DNA of 64,000 bases, taken from positions 558,001 through 622,000 of the forward strand of contig JANJXV010000152.1 in NCBI GenBank assembly GCA_024803745.1, read 5' to 3'. Origin of the DNA: Megascapheus bottae (lineage: Eukaryota > Chordata > Mammalia > Rodentia > Geomyidae). The translations under genes were made by a program, and so were the position numbers. Below the pieces are notes generated by a model. It saw only the letters and a program-made list of their open reading frames with translations. It did no database searches and had not been told where the DNA came from. Positions within the stretch are counted from its first letter, which is position 1; every line of letters begins with the position of its first letter. Positions 31,984 through 43,060 of this stretch are shown one piece after another.

Positions 31984-32884
31984 AATTCTAAGATTCCACC
32001 TCACTCCAGTTAGAATGGCCATGATCAAGAAATCTAATAACAACACATACTGGTGGGGATGTAGCCAAGAGGGATCACTACAACACTGTTGGTTGGAGTG
32101 TAAACTTGTCCAAACACTATGGAAAGCACTATGGCAGTTCCTCAAAAGACTAAACACAGAGCTCCTGTATGACCCAGTAATTCTACTACTTGGCATTTAC
32201 CCAGTCATCCAGAAACAAGGACATACTAAAGCCACTAGCACAACAATGTTCATTGCAGCACTATTTACCATAGCAAAGATATAGAACCCAGATGCCCCTC
32301 ATTTGATGATTGAATCAACAAGATGTGGTATTTATACCCAATGCAATTCTATGCTGCTGTCAGAAAGAATGACGTCACCCCATTTGTAAGAAAATGGAAA
32401 GACTTAGAAAAAATCATATTAAGTGAAGTAAGCCATATAAGATGACACTAAATGAAAGGACCTCCAGGATATAGAAACAAAAGCTATATAGTGAGTGACT
32501 GTTGTCCTTAATGTACTATGTTATCTCTCATATAATTTCCTGTCCCTTGGTTATCTCACATTGTTACAGTTTCATATGTTGTTATCTGATATATTGGGCA
32601 TATGTATATATGTTTATTTGAAATCCGATAGGGAAGAGGGAAGAACAAGATGAGTGGTGGGGGTAGGGGGAAGGAAATGGGGATAAAAACATGAGAAAGT
32701 GTATCAATTTTTTTGAAGTAATGCACCTTCTATCTGGTGAATATAATGAAACCCTTCTATTAATTACAATAAAAATATATGAAAAAAAGATCAGGGATTT
32801 CTAAAAAATCTCCTAAATAGCAAAATCCAAGGCCAAAAAAAAGGTAGTTCTTCAAGATAACTCTGCATAACAAGCATAGAAATT

Positions 32885-33090
32885 TACCAGGGGCTGTGAG
32901 CATGGCCTATTGGTATAGCCTACCTAGCATGAACAAAGCTTTGGATTCAACTCCTCAGGACCACATGCACATTCAAAAAGCTTTAAGTGGTGCTGTGGCT
33001 CAAGTATTAGAGCAAGAGCACTAGCCTGTGAGAATCTCAAAGACAGTACCCAGGCCCTGAGTTCAAGCCTCAAGCCTGGAAGAATAAAAA
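32885..33090 (+). repeat. IDL-Geo SINE
   Basis: Full plus-strand dimer, moderately diverged. Confidence 0.8.
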
Positions 33091-33149
33091 AGAATTTAGG
33101 TGGAGTATTTTCAATCTTAAGACTTGGTTACTTGGGTCTTTCCCAATGA

Positions 33150-33400
33150 AAATGTTAATATATTAACCCTAGTTTGAATGGAATGTCATGTCTTAAGCTT
33201 ATATATTAGGCCAGGACATGAATATAATTTTTCATGAGTGAGATTCAGAGATTTATATAAGCTGAGAGAGAGCTTTTTCCCCCACTATCAAGTGCTCCAG
33301 AACAAAAAGCTTTTGCCCAATAAACATTGATTAGACTGTCGTGAGACACCAAATATTGTGTTGCCTTTATCATAGGGTAACTAGCTCCACCTGAGTAAAA
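33150..33400 (+). mobile_element. Possible short LTR
   Basis: A TATA-like TTATATAAGC at about 33253 is followed by AATAAA at about 33321 and a U5-like end ('tgttgcctttatca'). This is a solo-LTR-like layout of about 250 bases. Edges and family are unknown. No internal retroviral sequence is nearby. Confidence 0.4.
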
Positions 33401-33817
33401 AATAAATCTTGTGTTTTGAGTCATGCCATTAATACTATGTGTTTATATGGCAGGACATGATGCTGCCATATTAACAAAGAGAACACATGTTCAATTCAAG
33501 AGAAACTTTCAAAAGAAAAGTTATGTAAGGGAGATTCTATACAGCTAGGTCTGTTCACAGACCCAAAATATAGCAACCAGAACAAGAGTTTAAATATCAA
33601 ATGAGGGAATTTTATTATTTATGTAACAAAACAGAGGGGATGCATCTAACTCCAAGGAACTCATTATGGAGAGAATTGTAGACAAGTTTTACTTTGAAAT
33701 CCATGCTCCAATATATTTAGATTTATATACTCAAAAGTAAAGAATACAAAGGAGTAAAGATGATCAAAAGACTTTTCTTTCTATCATATCTGTGTGTTCA
33801 GGGAGGTGTGTGTGCAA
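33401..33817. other. No gene seen
   Basis: AT-rich unique sequence without a recognisable frame. Confidence 0.5.
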
Positions 33818-34045
33818 AAGCCGGGCACGGTGGCTCATGCTTGTAATCCTAGCTATTGAGGAGTCTGAGATCTGAGGATGGAGGTTCAAAGCCAGCCCGG
33901 GCACTAAACGACCATGAAACTCTTATCTCCAATTAACCACTAAAAAACCAGAAGTGGCACTGTTGCTCAGGGGTAGGTCAGTAGCCTTGAGCTGAAGAGC
34001 TCAAGGACAGTGCCCAGCCCTACAACCAAAAAAAAAAAAAAAAGA
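33818..34045 (+). repeat. B1-like/Geo composite SINE
   Basis: Well-preserved: head 'agccgggcacggtggctcat', A16 tail, then (GT)n at 34047-34069. Confidence 0.9.
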
Positions 34046-34189
34046 GGTGTGTGTGTGTGTGTGTGTGTGCATGTGGGCACGCACTCACATTCAAAAACAA
34101 ATATACAAATATGATGAAAACAAATTATTTTTAAAAGGAAGCTATTGAGGCAAGATGGAAATTCAAATAGACATATATTGCATGCATAT

Positions 34190-34352
34190 ATGGAATTCTA
34201 AACAGAAGAAAATAGTGACATGGGGGGGTGGAGGAGGGAAATCAGGAGAAAAATTTGAGAAGGCGTATTAATGTGTGTGAAGTAATGCTACTTCTATCTG
34301 GTAAATATAAATGTAACCCCTTTATAATTACAATAAAAATACATGGGAAAAA
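34190..34352 (+). mobile_element. L1 3' terminus
   Basis: Last ~160 bases of the L1 3'UTR ('gtgaagtaatgctacttct', 'taattacaataaaaata') plus A-rich tail. Confidence 0.8.
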
Positions 34353-34379
34353 AGAAAACAGTGACTTTGAAGAAGATCT

Positions 34380-34915
34380 AATTGAACATACACATACGAA
34401 GAAGTAAACTAAAAGCTAGAATGAAGACGTGAAAAAATGTTATGTCAAAGGTTAACAAAATCATAGCAGAGAACTTTCCCAACCCCAAAAGTGAAATGCT
34501 CACATTATTGGAGGTTTCAGGACTCCAAACAGGCAAGATCCTAGAAGGAACTCGGCTAGACATATCATAGAAAAGACAGTAGAACCAAATACCAAGGAAT
34601 TGACCTTAAATACTGCTAAAACCAAGAGCCATACTACAATGGGAAAAATTTGAATTACAGCAGATCTCGCCATGCAAACACTAAATGCAAGAAACGCTTG
34701 GAAAAACATTAGTCATGTCCTGAAGAACAACTGCCAACCCAGACTGATATATCTAGCAAAATTTGCATTTACATTTGAGGGTGAAACAAGAATATTTCAC
34801 TCCAAAGAGAAGCTATATGAATACCTGCACACTAAACCAGCATTACAAAAAATATTAATTAACCGAGAACAACTTGCAGAACATCAAGAACCCACATCAA
34901 GAAGAAATTACCTGT
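34380..34915 (+). mobile_element. HAL1/L1 ORF1 C-terminal fragment
   Basis: The plus-strand frame from about 34672 encodes NARNAWKNISHVLKNN, QPRLIYLAKFAFTFEGE and FHSKEKLYEYLHTKPALQKI. This is the C-terminal domain of an L1-type ORF1 protein, the sort found in ORF1-only HAL1 elements. It runs opposite to, and directly abuts, the minus-strand L1 at 34916. Confidence 0.75.
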
Positions 34916-37524
34916 TTTGAGAATTATCGCTCTGTAATAGAGTCTAAAGTTTGGAATTGAAATTCCTCCAGCGCTGTTCTTTCTGCTAAGAAGTGTTTTT
35001 GCTATACGGGGTCTTTTATTATTCCATATGAAATTTTGGATTGCCTCTTCTATTTCTTTAAAGAATGACATTGGGATGTTGATGGGTATTGCATTGAATT
35101 TGTAGATACCTCTTGGCAAGATTGTCATTTTCACAATGTTGATTCTTCCAATCCAGGAGCATGGGTGGTTTTTCCATTTCCTTAGTTCTGCTTTAATTTC
35201 CTTTTTTAGCGTTTTAAAGTTTTCGTCAAAAAGGTCCTTTACATTCTTAGTTAAGCTAATTCCTAGGTACTTTATTTTCTTTGAGGCTATTGCAAAAGGA
35301 GTTTCTTTCCTGATTATTGCCTCGTTCCACTCACTGTTGCGTAAAGGAAGGCAGTTGATTTTTGAGGGTTGATTTTATAGCCTGCTACTCTTCCAAAGCT
35401 TTGAATCAGCTCAAAGAGCTTGGGAGTAGAGTCTATAGGATTCTTTAAATACAGAATCATGTCATCTGCAAAGAGGGATAGTTTTATTTCCCCTTTCCCT
35501 ACTTGGATCCCCTTTATGCTTGCTTCTTGCCTTATTGCACTGGCTAGGAATTCTAGTACTATGTTAAAGAGGAGTGGAGAGAGTGGGCAGCCTTGTGTCG
35601 TTCCTGATTTTGGGGGAATGGCTTTAGATTTTCACCATTAAGTGTAATACTAGCAGTGGGTTTCTCATACACAGCCTTTAAAACATTGAGGAATGTTCCA
35701 TGGATTCCTAGTTTCTCCAGAGCTTTTAACATAAAGGGGTGTTGGATCTTGTCAAATGCCTTTTCCGCGTCTATTGAGACAATCATGTGATTTTTGTCCT
35801 TGCTCCTGTTAATGTGTTGAATTATATGAATTGATTTGCGTATGTTGAACCAGCTTTTCCTCCCTGTGATGAATCCAGTTTGATCATAGTGTATAATTTT
35901 TTTGATGAGTTGTTGTAGACTGTTGGCCAGTATTTTGTTGAGAAGTTTTGCATCGATGTTCATCAAAGATATAGGTCTATAGTTCTCTTTCTTTGATGAA
36001 TCTCTGTCTGGATTGGGGATGAGGGTTATACTGGCTTCATAGAATGAGTTTGGTAAGGAACCTTCATTTTCAATTTCGTTGAAGAGCTTGAGCAGTATTG
36101 GTGTGAGCTCTGTTTGAAGACCTTATAGAATTCAGCTGTGAATCCATCTGGCCCTGGGTTTTTTTGAGGTGGAAGTTCTCTAATTGCCATTTCTATTTCA
36201 GAGCTTGAAATAGGCCTGTTGAGTTGGGTTAGTTCTTCTTGGTTCAGTGTGGGTATGTTAATATTGGCTAGGAATTCATCCATTTCATCTAGATTCTCAA
36301 ATTTGTTGGCGTAAGGTTTGAGAAGTATTCCCTCATGATATTCTGGATCTTGGTAATTTCTGTCGTGATATTACCATTTTCATCTGACATTTTGTTTATT
36401 TCGATATGCTCTCTTCTTTTTTTGGTAAGATTTGCTAAGGGCTTGTCAATTTTGTTAATTCTTTCAAAGAACCAATTCCTTGTTTTGTTGATTCTTTCTA
36501 TAGTTTTTTTTTGGATTCCAAATCATTTAATTCTACTTTGATTTTAAATATTTGCTTTCTTCTACTGGGATTAGGGTTGGTTTGTTGCTCTTTTTCCAGG
36601 AGCTTAAGGTGAGACATTAACTTGTTGGTTTGCAATTTTTCCAACTGGTTGTTGTAGGCACTCAGCGCTATAAATTTTCATCTGAATACTGCCATTGCTG
36701 TTAAATTTCATAAACTGTTGGATTTCTGTTCTGATCTCTTCGATGACCCATTGTTGATTCAACAATGTGTTGTTCAGTCTCCATGAGTTACGGGGTTGTC
36801 GTTGGTGGAGATGTGTGTTCAGTTCCAGTTTGATGCCTTTGTGGTCTGAGAGTGTGCATGGAATAATTTCAGTGTTTCTGAATCTGTCCAGGTTTGTTTT
36901 ATGGCCTAAGATGTGATCTATTTTGGAAAGTGTTCCATGTGATGCTGAGAAAAACGTATATTGTGTTGTTGCTTGGTGGAATATTCTGCAGATGACTGTT
37001 AGATCTAGTTGGTCTATATAGTTGTTCAGTTCTAAAGTTTCTCTGTTGAGTTTTTGCATTGTTGATCTGTCCATAGGTGAGAGTGGTGAGTTAAAGTCAC
37101 CGTCACTCACTGTATTTAGATCTATGTATGGTTTCAGTGTAAGTAAAGTTTGCTTGATGAAGTTTGGAGCTCCGGGATTGGGTGTGTAAATATTTAGGAT
37201 CGTTATGTCTTCCTGGAGGAAAGATCCCTTTAGTAGTATGTAGTAACTTTCTTTGTCTTTTTTTTACTAATTTTAGTTTGAAGTCTATTTTATCTGATAT
37301 GAGGATGGCAACTCCAGCCTGCTTATGGGGGCAATTAGCTTGATGCAGTTTATTCCAACCTCTCACTTTCAAAAGATGATTGTATTTTGGGGTAAGATGT
37401 GTCTCTTGAAGACAGCAGAACGATGGCTCTTGCTTTTTGATCCAACTAGACAGCCTATGCCATTTAATTGGAATCCACTGATATTGAGAGTTAGGATTGA
37501 GAGATATTTATTAGGTCCTACCAT
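34916..37524 (-). pseudogene. L1 ORF2 (endonuclease-reverse transcriptase), frameshifted and 3'-truncated
   Basis: Starts at ATG 37524, two bases after the ORF1 stop. Endonuclease motifs in order: LTLNISG, KKQEPSFCCLQETHL, KQAGVAILISDKIDF, GDFNSPLS and LSDHKGIKLEL. Reverse transcriptase motifs: [46 protein letters not shown], and the catalytic FADD in SLFADDM at about 35457-35480. The protein breaks into several frames (for example near 36100 and 35600). It ends in the [20 protein letters not shown] region, so the last third of ORF2 and the 3'UTR are missing. The element cannot be autonomous. Confidence 0.92.
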
Positions 37525-37526
37525 TT

Positions 37527-38761
37527 TTAAAACCTTTTATTTGGGCCTGTGTCTTGACAGTTGTTGTAGATGGTATGCTGTTTAGGTGCCATTTCTTTCC
37601 CTATATTGCATTTATTTTGGTTTTCTATGTATAGAACATCTTTGAGAATTCTCTGAAGTGTTGATTTTGTTGCGACACATTGTTGCAGCTTTTCCCTGGA
37701 ATGGAATGTTTTTATTGTTCCTTCAGTTATGAATGAGAGCTTAGCTGGGTACAGGATTCTTGGTTGGTAGTTATTTGACTTAAGGGCATGACATATATGC
37801 TTCCAGTCACTTCTTGCTTGCATGGTCTCTGCTGAGAAATCTGGGGTTATTCTGATTGGTTTGCCTTTATAGGTTACTGAACCCTTTTCCCTGGCTGCCT
37901 TTACGATCCTTTTTTTTGGTTTCTATTGATCCAGTTCAGATTACGATGTGGCGGTGGGATGTTCTTTTCTGGTTAGGTCTGTTTGGGGTTCTAAAAGCTT
38001 CTTGTATCTGGATGGGCATGCCCTTCTGGATGTTTGGGAAATTCTCTGAGATGATTCCCTGAAATATATTTCCAATACCATTGACCTCTTTCTCCACGCC
38101 TCCTCAATACCAATTAGTCTTAAATTAGGTTTCCTAATTGTATGTTGGACCTCCTGAAGCGCTCGCTCATTTTTCCTAGATTTGGATTGACTCATTTTCT
38201 GTTCTTTCTCTATAATAACTAAATTATCTTCAGCCCCGGAAGTTCTCTCCTCTGCATTGTCTAACCTGCTATCAAAGCTATCTACTTTATTTTTCATCTC
38301 CCTTGCTTCTTATTGCTCATTTTGATGCCTTGCATCTCTTCTTTTAGATCATGTATGGATTTCTTTAGCTCCTTGATTTCCATTTGAGTGGTTAGCTCAG
38401 TAGCTTTATTTTCTTTGAACATTTGCTGGAGTTTGGTCACCTTTTTATTTGTGGATTCTATGAATTCATCCATCTTTCTGTCAAAAACCTTTATTATGGC
38501 CTCCATTATGGATTCTTCTTTTTCACTTATCACCTTGTTTATGGTTTCCTCTTGTTCAGCTATGGCTTCCTCCCTTATCTCTTTCTGTATATTTTCACAT
38601 TTTTCATTAATGATGTTTATCAATTGCATTCGTACAACACTTGGAAGACTCTCCTCTAGGTTTGCCAGTGACTGTTCCATTGGCTGTTTACATTGGGTGA
38701 GGGCGATGGGGGATGTTGTTTCTTGATTTGACATTTTTCTTGAGTTTCTTGTTCTGCCCAT
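37527..38761 (-). pseudogene. L1 ORF1 (RNA-binding chaperone), frameshifted
   Basis: The N-terminal part (38761-38294) begins MGRTRNSRKMSNQETTSP and is rich in charged coiled-coil heptads. The middle block has the RRM-like NLRLIGIEE. The C-terminal block (37823-37527) has QPRILYPAKLSFITEG and ends with TAA at 37527-37529. Two frame breaks separate the parts. Total span is about 411 codons. Confidence 0.9.
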
Positions 38762-40623
38762 TTGAAAATGGGAGCAAGATTAATACTAAACACAATTATA
38801 GTTTTTCAGATATAACCAACCTAGTCCTCTGTAACTGGCAGAGTCTAGATGTTCACAAGTTTTAACTGTTGTTATCACTCTTTCTTTTTGTGCAGTTACC
38901 GACCAGTCTAATAATCCACTGATAATCGATTTATACCCAAGACAATAAGCCTTTCAATCTCAATCCTATCTCTATTGTCTTTAAGTCCTTCTGAGCCTAG
39001 AGAATAATTAAACACCTAGATATACAGTGTTGCTCAACAGCCATCAAGTGTAGTTCCATGCAGTATAAGGGTTGAAAGACGAGCTGAGGTCCAGAGATAG
39101 AAAAATAGAATGAGAGAGGTCAGGGGGTAAGTAGGTAGCGTATTTGAATACAAAGTTTGGAACGTATTAGAATAAAACTCATGTGTTGCTGCACGACTAG
39201 CTCTTAGCCCAACCAGTGGCCTCACAGTGGACCATGGGATGGATCTGCCACCTTCCGTCTGAGCGCGGTTGGCGGACATTTTCCTGTGCTGCTTCCAGGG
39301 GTGGTCCCAAGCCAAGGGTCTGGGGATTGAGAGTTTCAGGGGCTCTCAGCAGGACCAGCAGGAGACCCCTCTGTTCCCAGGGGTGGGGCCCAGCTGAGGA
39401 CGTGGGCTGCATGGGCGGAGCCGCACCTTTTTGGTTCTCAGAAGGGGAGCTTGGCTGCTGGTCGGCCCTTCAGATCCCTGCTGTGTTTCCACTGCTTCAT
39501 CAGCGTCTGTGACTGTGGGGGGGCCCTCAGTGGTTTCTTGCTCAGGATTCCCAGCTGAAGAATGCCCCGCTCAGGAATTGAGGGGGGGCAGATTCTGGCT
39601 CCTATTTTCCCACACCCCCTACCCACTGTTGTAAGGCAGGGTCCCACTGCCCTCCACTCTCCAGATCCAGTGGCCTGGGTGAGGAGCCTGGTGGGCGGGT
39701 GGGAGCTGGGACAGCTCCGCCTCCCCTGGTGGGGTGCTGAGTCTTAGGGTCTGCCCGCTTGTCAGTCTCCAGTCAGAGGGCTTGGGGTTGAGCCCGTTGG
39801 GCGGGTGGGAGTTGGGACAGCCCCGCCTCCCTTGGTGGGGTGCTGGGTCTTATGGGTAGCCCGCCTGTCAATCTCCAGTCAATGGCCTGAGGGAGGGGGC
39901 TGTTGAGGGAAGGGACAGGATTCTAAATTCCTTGCCCCCCTGCTCCCGCCAGTCTTTCTCGGGCGGGGTGGATATGTCTGAGTTAAGTTCTATTGCTTGG
40001 CACCTGCTCTGCTTTCCGGATGTGTTTGGGGACGCGCTGTATTACTCACGCCTCTGCGTCCATCTGTGGGTGCTCCACGGTGGTGGGGAGTCTTTCACTC
40101 CCCTCGGGTCTCCGCTGCCGCCTGTCTTCCGAGTCTGTGTTCCGCTGCTTGCTGTTCTGGTTCCGCGTCTGGGTTCCGCTGCTTCCGCCGTTCGCTGGCC
40201 CGGTTCTGTGCTGGTTTCTGCAGCCGTTGGGCTCCCAGCCTGGTGCCCTGCACTGCCGCCGCTTTTCATGGATTAGAGACGGTACCCACTGCCGCTTTCC
40301 CCGCGTGGAGCCAGCACCCACTCAAGCCGCTTTTCGCGGCCTGGTCCAGCACCAGCTGCCGCTTTCCGCGGCTTTCCTTGGCTTTCGCGGTTTGGATCCA
40401 GTGGCGAGAGGTGGGGGAGGGGTCTTCATGTTCCGAATTCTTTGAAAAAGTTGGATGTGAGCTTTATCTGGATTTCTTTTCCGGTTTGAGTCCTTCTCCA
40501 TTGCTTTTTGAGTTTGTTGTTGTGGATTTCTTTAGGTAGTTGGCTCGTGGGACTCCCTGGTTCTCTCTTCTTGTCAGAGAGAGCTAGGCTGTGTCCCTAT
40601 TGTCTCGGCGCCATCTTCCTTCT
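38762..40623 (-). mobile_element. L1 5'UTR, inner copy
   Basis: GC-rich promoter region read on the minus strand from 40623. It begins AGAAGGAAGATGGCGCCGAG, which contains a YY1-like AAGATGGCG core at about 40609-40617. Long frames on either strand here are compositional. Confidence 0.8.
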
Positions 40624-42638
40624 CCTATTTTCACATTTTTCATTAATGATGTTTATCAATTGCATTTGTATAGCACTTGGAAGACTCTCCTCTAGGTTTG
40701 CCAGTGACTGTTCCATTGTCTGTTTACATTAGGTGGGGGATGTTGTTTCTTGATTTGACATTTTTCTTGAGTTTCTTGTTCTGCCCATTTGAAAATGGGA
40801 GCAAGATTAATACTAAACAGGATTATAGTTTTTCAGATATAACCAACCTAGACCTCTGTAGCTTGTAGACACTAGATGTTCACAAGTTTTGATTGGTGCA
40901 GTTTTGATTGGTTTTTGTGCAGTTACCGACCACTCTAATACATCCACTGATAAGCGATTTATACCCAAAACAATAAGCCTCTCAATCCAATCTCTATTGT
41001 CTTTAAGTCCCTCTGAGCCTAGAGAATAATTAAACACTTAGATATACAGTATTGCTCATCAGCCATCAAGTGTAAATCCATGCAGTATAAGGGTTGAAAG
41101 ACGAACAGAGGTCCAGAGATAGAAAAACAGAATGAGAGAGGTCACGGGAGGTACCAGAGGATTAACGTAGGTGTGTAAGAATATTGTAGTAATGAAGAAA
41201 AGGTATAGCATAAGGATAACTGACCTAAGTTGGCAAGTAGGTAGCGTATTTGAGTACAAAATTTGGAGAGTATTAGAATAAAACTTATGTGTTGCTGCAC
41301 GACTAGCTCTTAGCCCAACCAGTGGCCTCACAGTGGACCATGGGATGGATCTGCCAGCTTCCGTCTGAGCGCGGTTGGCGGACATTTTCCTGTGCTGCTT
41401 CCAGGGGTGGTCCCAAGCCAAGGGTCTGGGGATTGAGAGTTTCAGGTGCTCTCAGCAGAACCAGCAGGAGACCCCTCTGTTCCCAGGGGTGGGGCCCAGC
41501 TGGGGATGTGGGCTCCATAGGCAGAGCCGCACCTTTTTGGTTCTCAGAAGGGGAGCTTGGCTGCTGGTCGGCCCTTCAGATCCCTGCTGTGTTTCCACTG
41601 CTTTGTCAGAGTCTGTAACTGTGAGGGGCCCCTCGGTGTTGTCTTGCTCAGGATTCCCAGCTGGAAGATGCCCCGCTGAATAATTGAGGGAGGGCAGATG
41701 CTGGCTCCTATTTTCCTGCACCCCCTACCCACTGTTGTAAGGCAGGGTCCCAGTGCCCTCCACTCTCCAGATCCAGTGGCCTGGGAGAGGAGCCTGACGG
41801 GCGGGTGGGAGCTGGGACAGCTCTGCCTCCCTTGGTGGGGTGCTGAATCTTAGCATCCGCCCGCTTGTCAGTCTCCAGTCAGAGGTCTGAGGGTTGAGCC
41901 CCTTGGGCGGGTGGGAGTTGTGACAGCCCCACCTCCCTTGGTGTGGTGCTGGGTCTTAGGTAGCCCGCCTGTCAATCTCCAGTCAATGGCCTGAGGGAGG
42001 GGGCTGTTGAGGGAAGGGACAGGATTCTAAATTCCTTGCCCCCCTGCTCCCGCCAGTCTTTCTCGGGCGGGGTGTTGGGGTCTGAGTTAAGTTCTATTGC
42101 TTGGCACCCGCTCTGCTCTCCCGATGTGTTTGGGGATGTACTGTATTACTCATGCCTCTGCGTCTGTCCGTGGGTGTTCCACTGTGGTGGGGTATTTCAC
42201 TCCCCTCGGGTCTCTGCTGCCGCCTGTGTTCTGCATCTGGGTTCCATTGCTTGCTGTTCTGGTTCCGCGTCTGGGTTCCGCTGCTTCCTCTGTTCGCTTG
42301 CCCGGTTCTGTGCTGGTTTCTGCAGCAGTTGGGCTCCCGGCCTGGCTCCCTCCACTGCCTCCGCTTTTCGGGGCTTGGAGCAGGCGCCCGCCACTGCTTT
42401 TCGCGGCTTGGATCCGGCGGCGAGAAGTGGGGGAGGGGTCCTAACTTTCGAATTCTTTGAGAAATTTGGATGTACGCTTTATCTGGATTTCTTTTCCAGT
42501 TTGAGGCCTTCTCCGTTGCTATTTGAGTTTGTTGTTGTGGATTTCTTTAGGTAGTTGGCTCGTGGGACTCCCTGGTTCTCTCTTTTTGTGAGAGAGAGCT
42601 AGGCAGCGTCCCTATTGTCTCGGCGCCATCTTCCTTCT
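40624..42638 (-). mobile_element. L1 5'UTR plus start of ORF1, outer copy
   Basis: Repeats 38590-40623 in the same orientation with an offset of about 2015-2036 bases. From 42638 it has the same YY1-like 5' end, then the 5'UTR and about 130-170 bases of ORF1, ending at 40624 where the inner 5'UTR begins. Relative to the inner copy it holds about 85 extra bases near 41150-41235. Confidence 0.85.
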
Positions 42639-43060
42639 ACAGTGGCTGACACTTATAATCCTAGCTACTATCCAGCCTAGGCATTAAAGAACATGTGACG
42701 CTTTTTTTTTTGGCAGTCCTGGGCGTTGAAACTCCAGGACTGAGCACTGTCCTTGGGCTTTCTACATGCTAGAGCTCTACCACTGCATCCACAGCACCAT
42801 TTTGGCATTTTTCTATATATGTGGTACCAAGAATAGAACCTTGGTCTTCGTGTATGATTGGCAAGCCTCTTACCACTAAGCCAAACTCCTGGCCCAAGAA
42901 GGAGAGACACTTATCTCCAGTTAATCAGTAAAAAATTAGAAATGTGGCTGTGTGTCCAGGGGCAGGGCAGTATCCTTGAGCTAAAGAGCTAAGGGAACAG
43001 TCCAAGGCCTGTGCTCAGGCTTTAAGTTCAAAGCCCAGAACTAGCAAAATAAAAAAATGT
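42639..43060 (+). repeat. B1-like/Geo SINE split by an inverted IDL-Geo SINE
   Basis: The B1-like head (42639-42700) and its continuation (42897-43060) are separated by a minus-strand IDL-Geo copy at 42700-42896. Imperfect flanks aagaacatgtgacgc / aagaaggagagacac look like decayed target-site duplications. Confidence 0.75.

Larger units (their letters stand above)
30746..32795 (+). mobile_element. L1 (ORF2 3' part and 3'UTR) with two nested insertions
   Basis: Plus-strand L1 carrying late ORF2 sequence ('gactgcattaaactgcaca', 'tatggcaaaggacatacc'), duplicated once (30950-31020 and 31185-31250). The C-terminal coding/3'UTR block follows at 32000-32440 and the 3' terminus with A-tail near 32795. 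It is interrupted by an IDL-Geo SINE (31469-31665) and a short L1 (31703-31983). All frames are broken. Confidence 0.8.

Noticed and set aside
30462..32795. Twin-priming inversion of a single L1
   Set aside because: The inverted part (30462-30745) is 3'UTR, whereas twin priming inverts the upstream part. Two independent L1 pieces explain it better.
39932..40539. Overlapping 114-180 codon frames in GC-rich DNA
   Set aside because: They lie in the L1 5'UTR. GC-rich composition gives open frames in several phases, and the second 5'UTR copy (42036-42554) has the same artefact.
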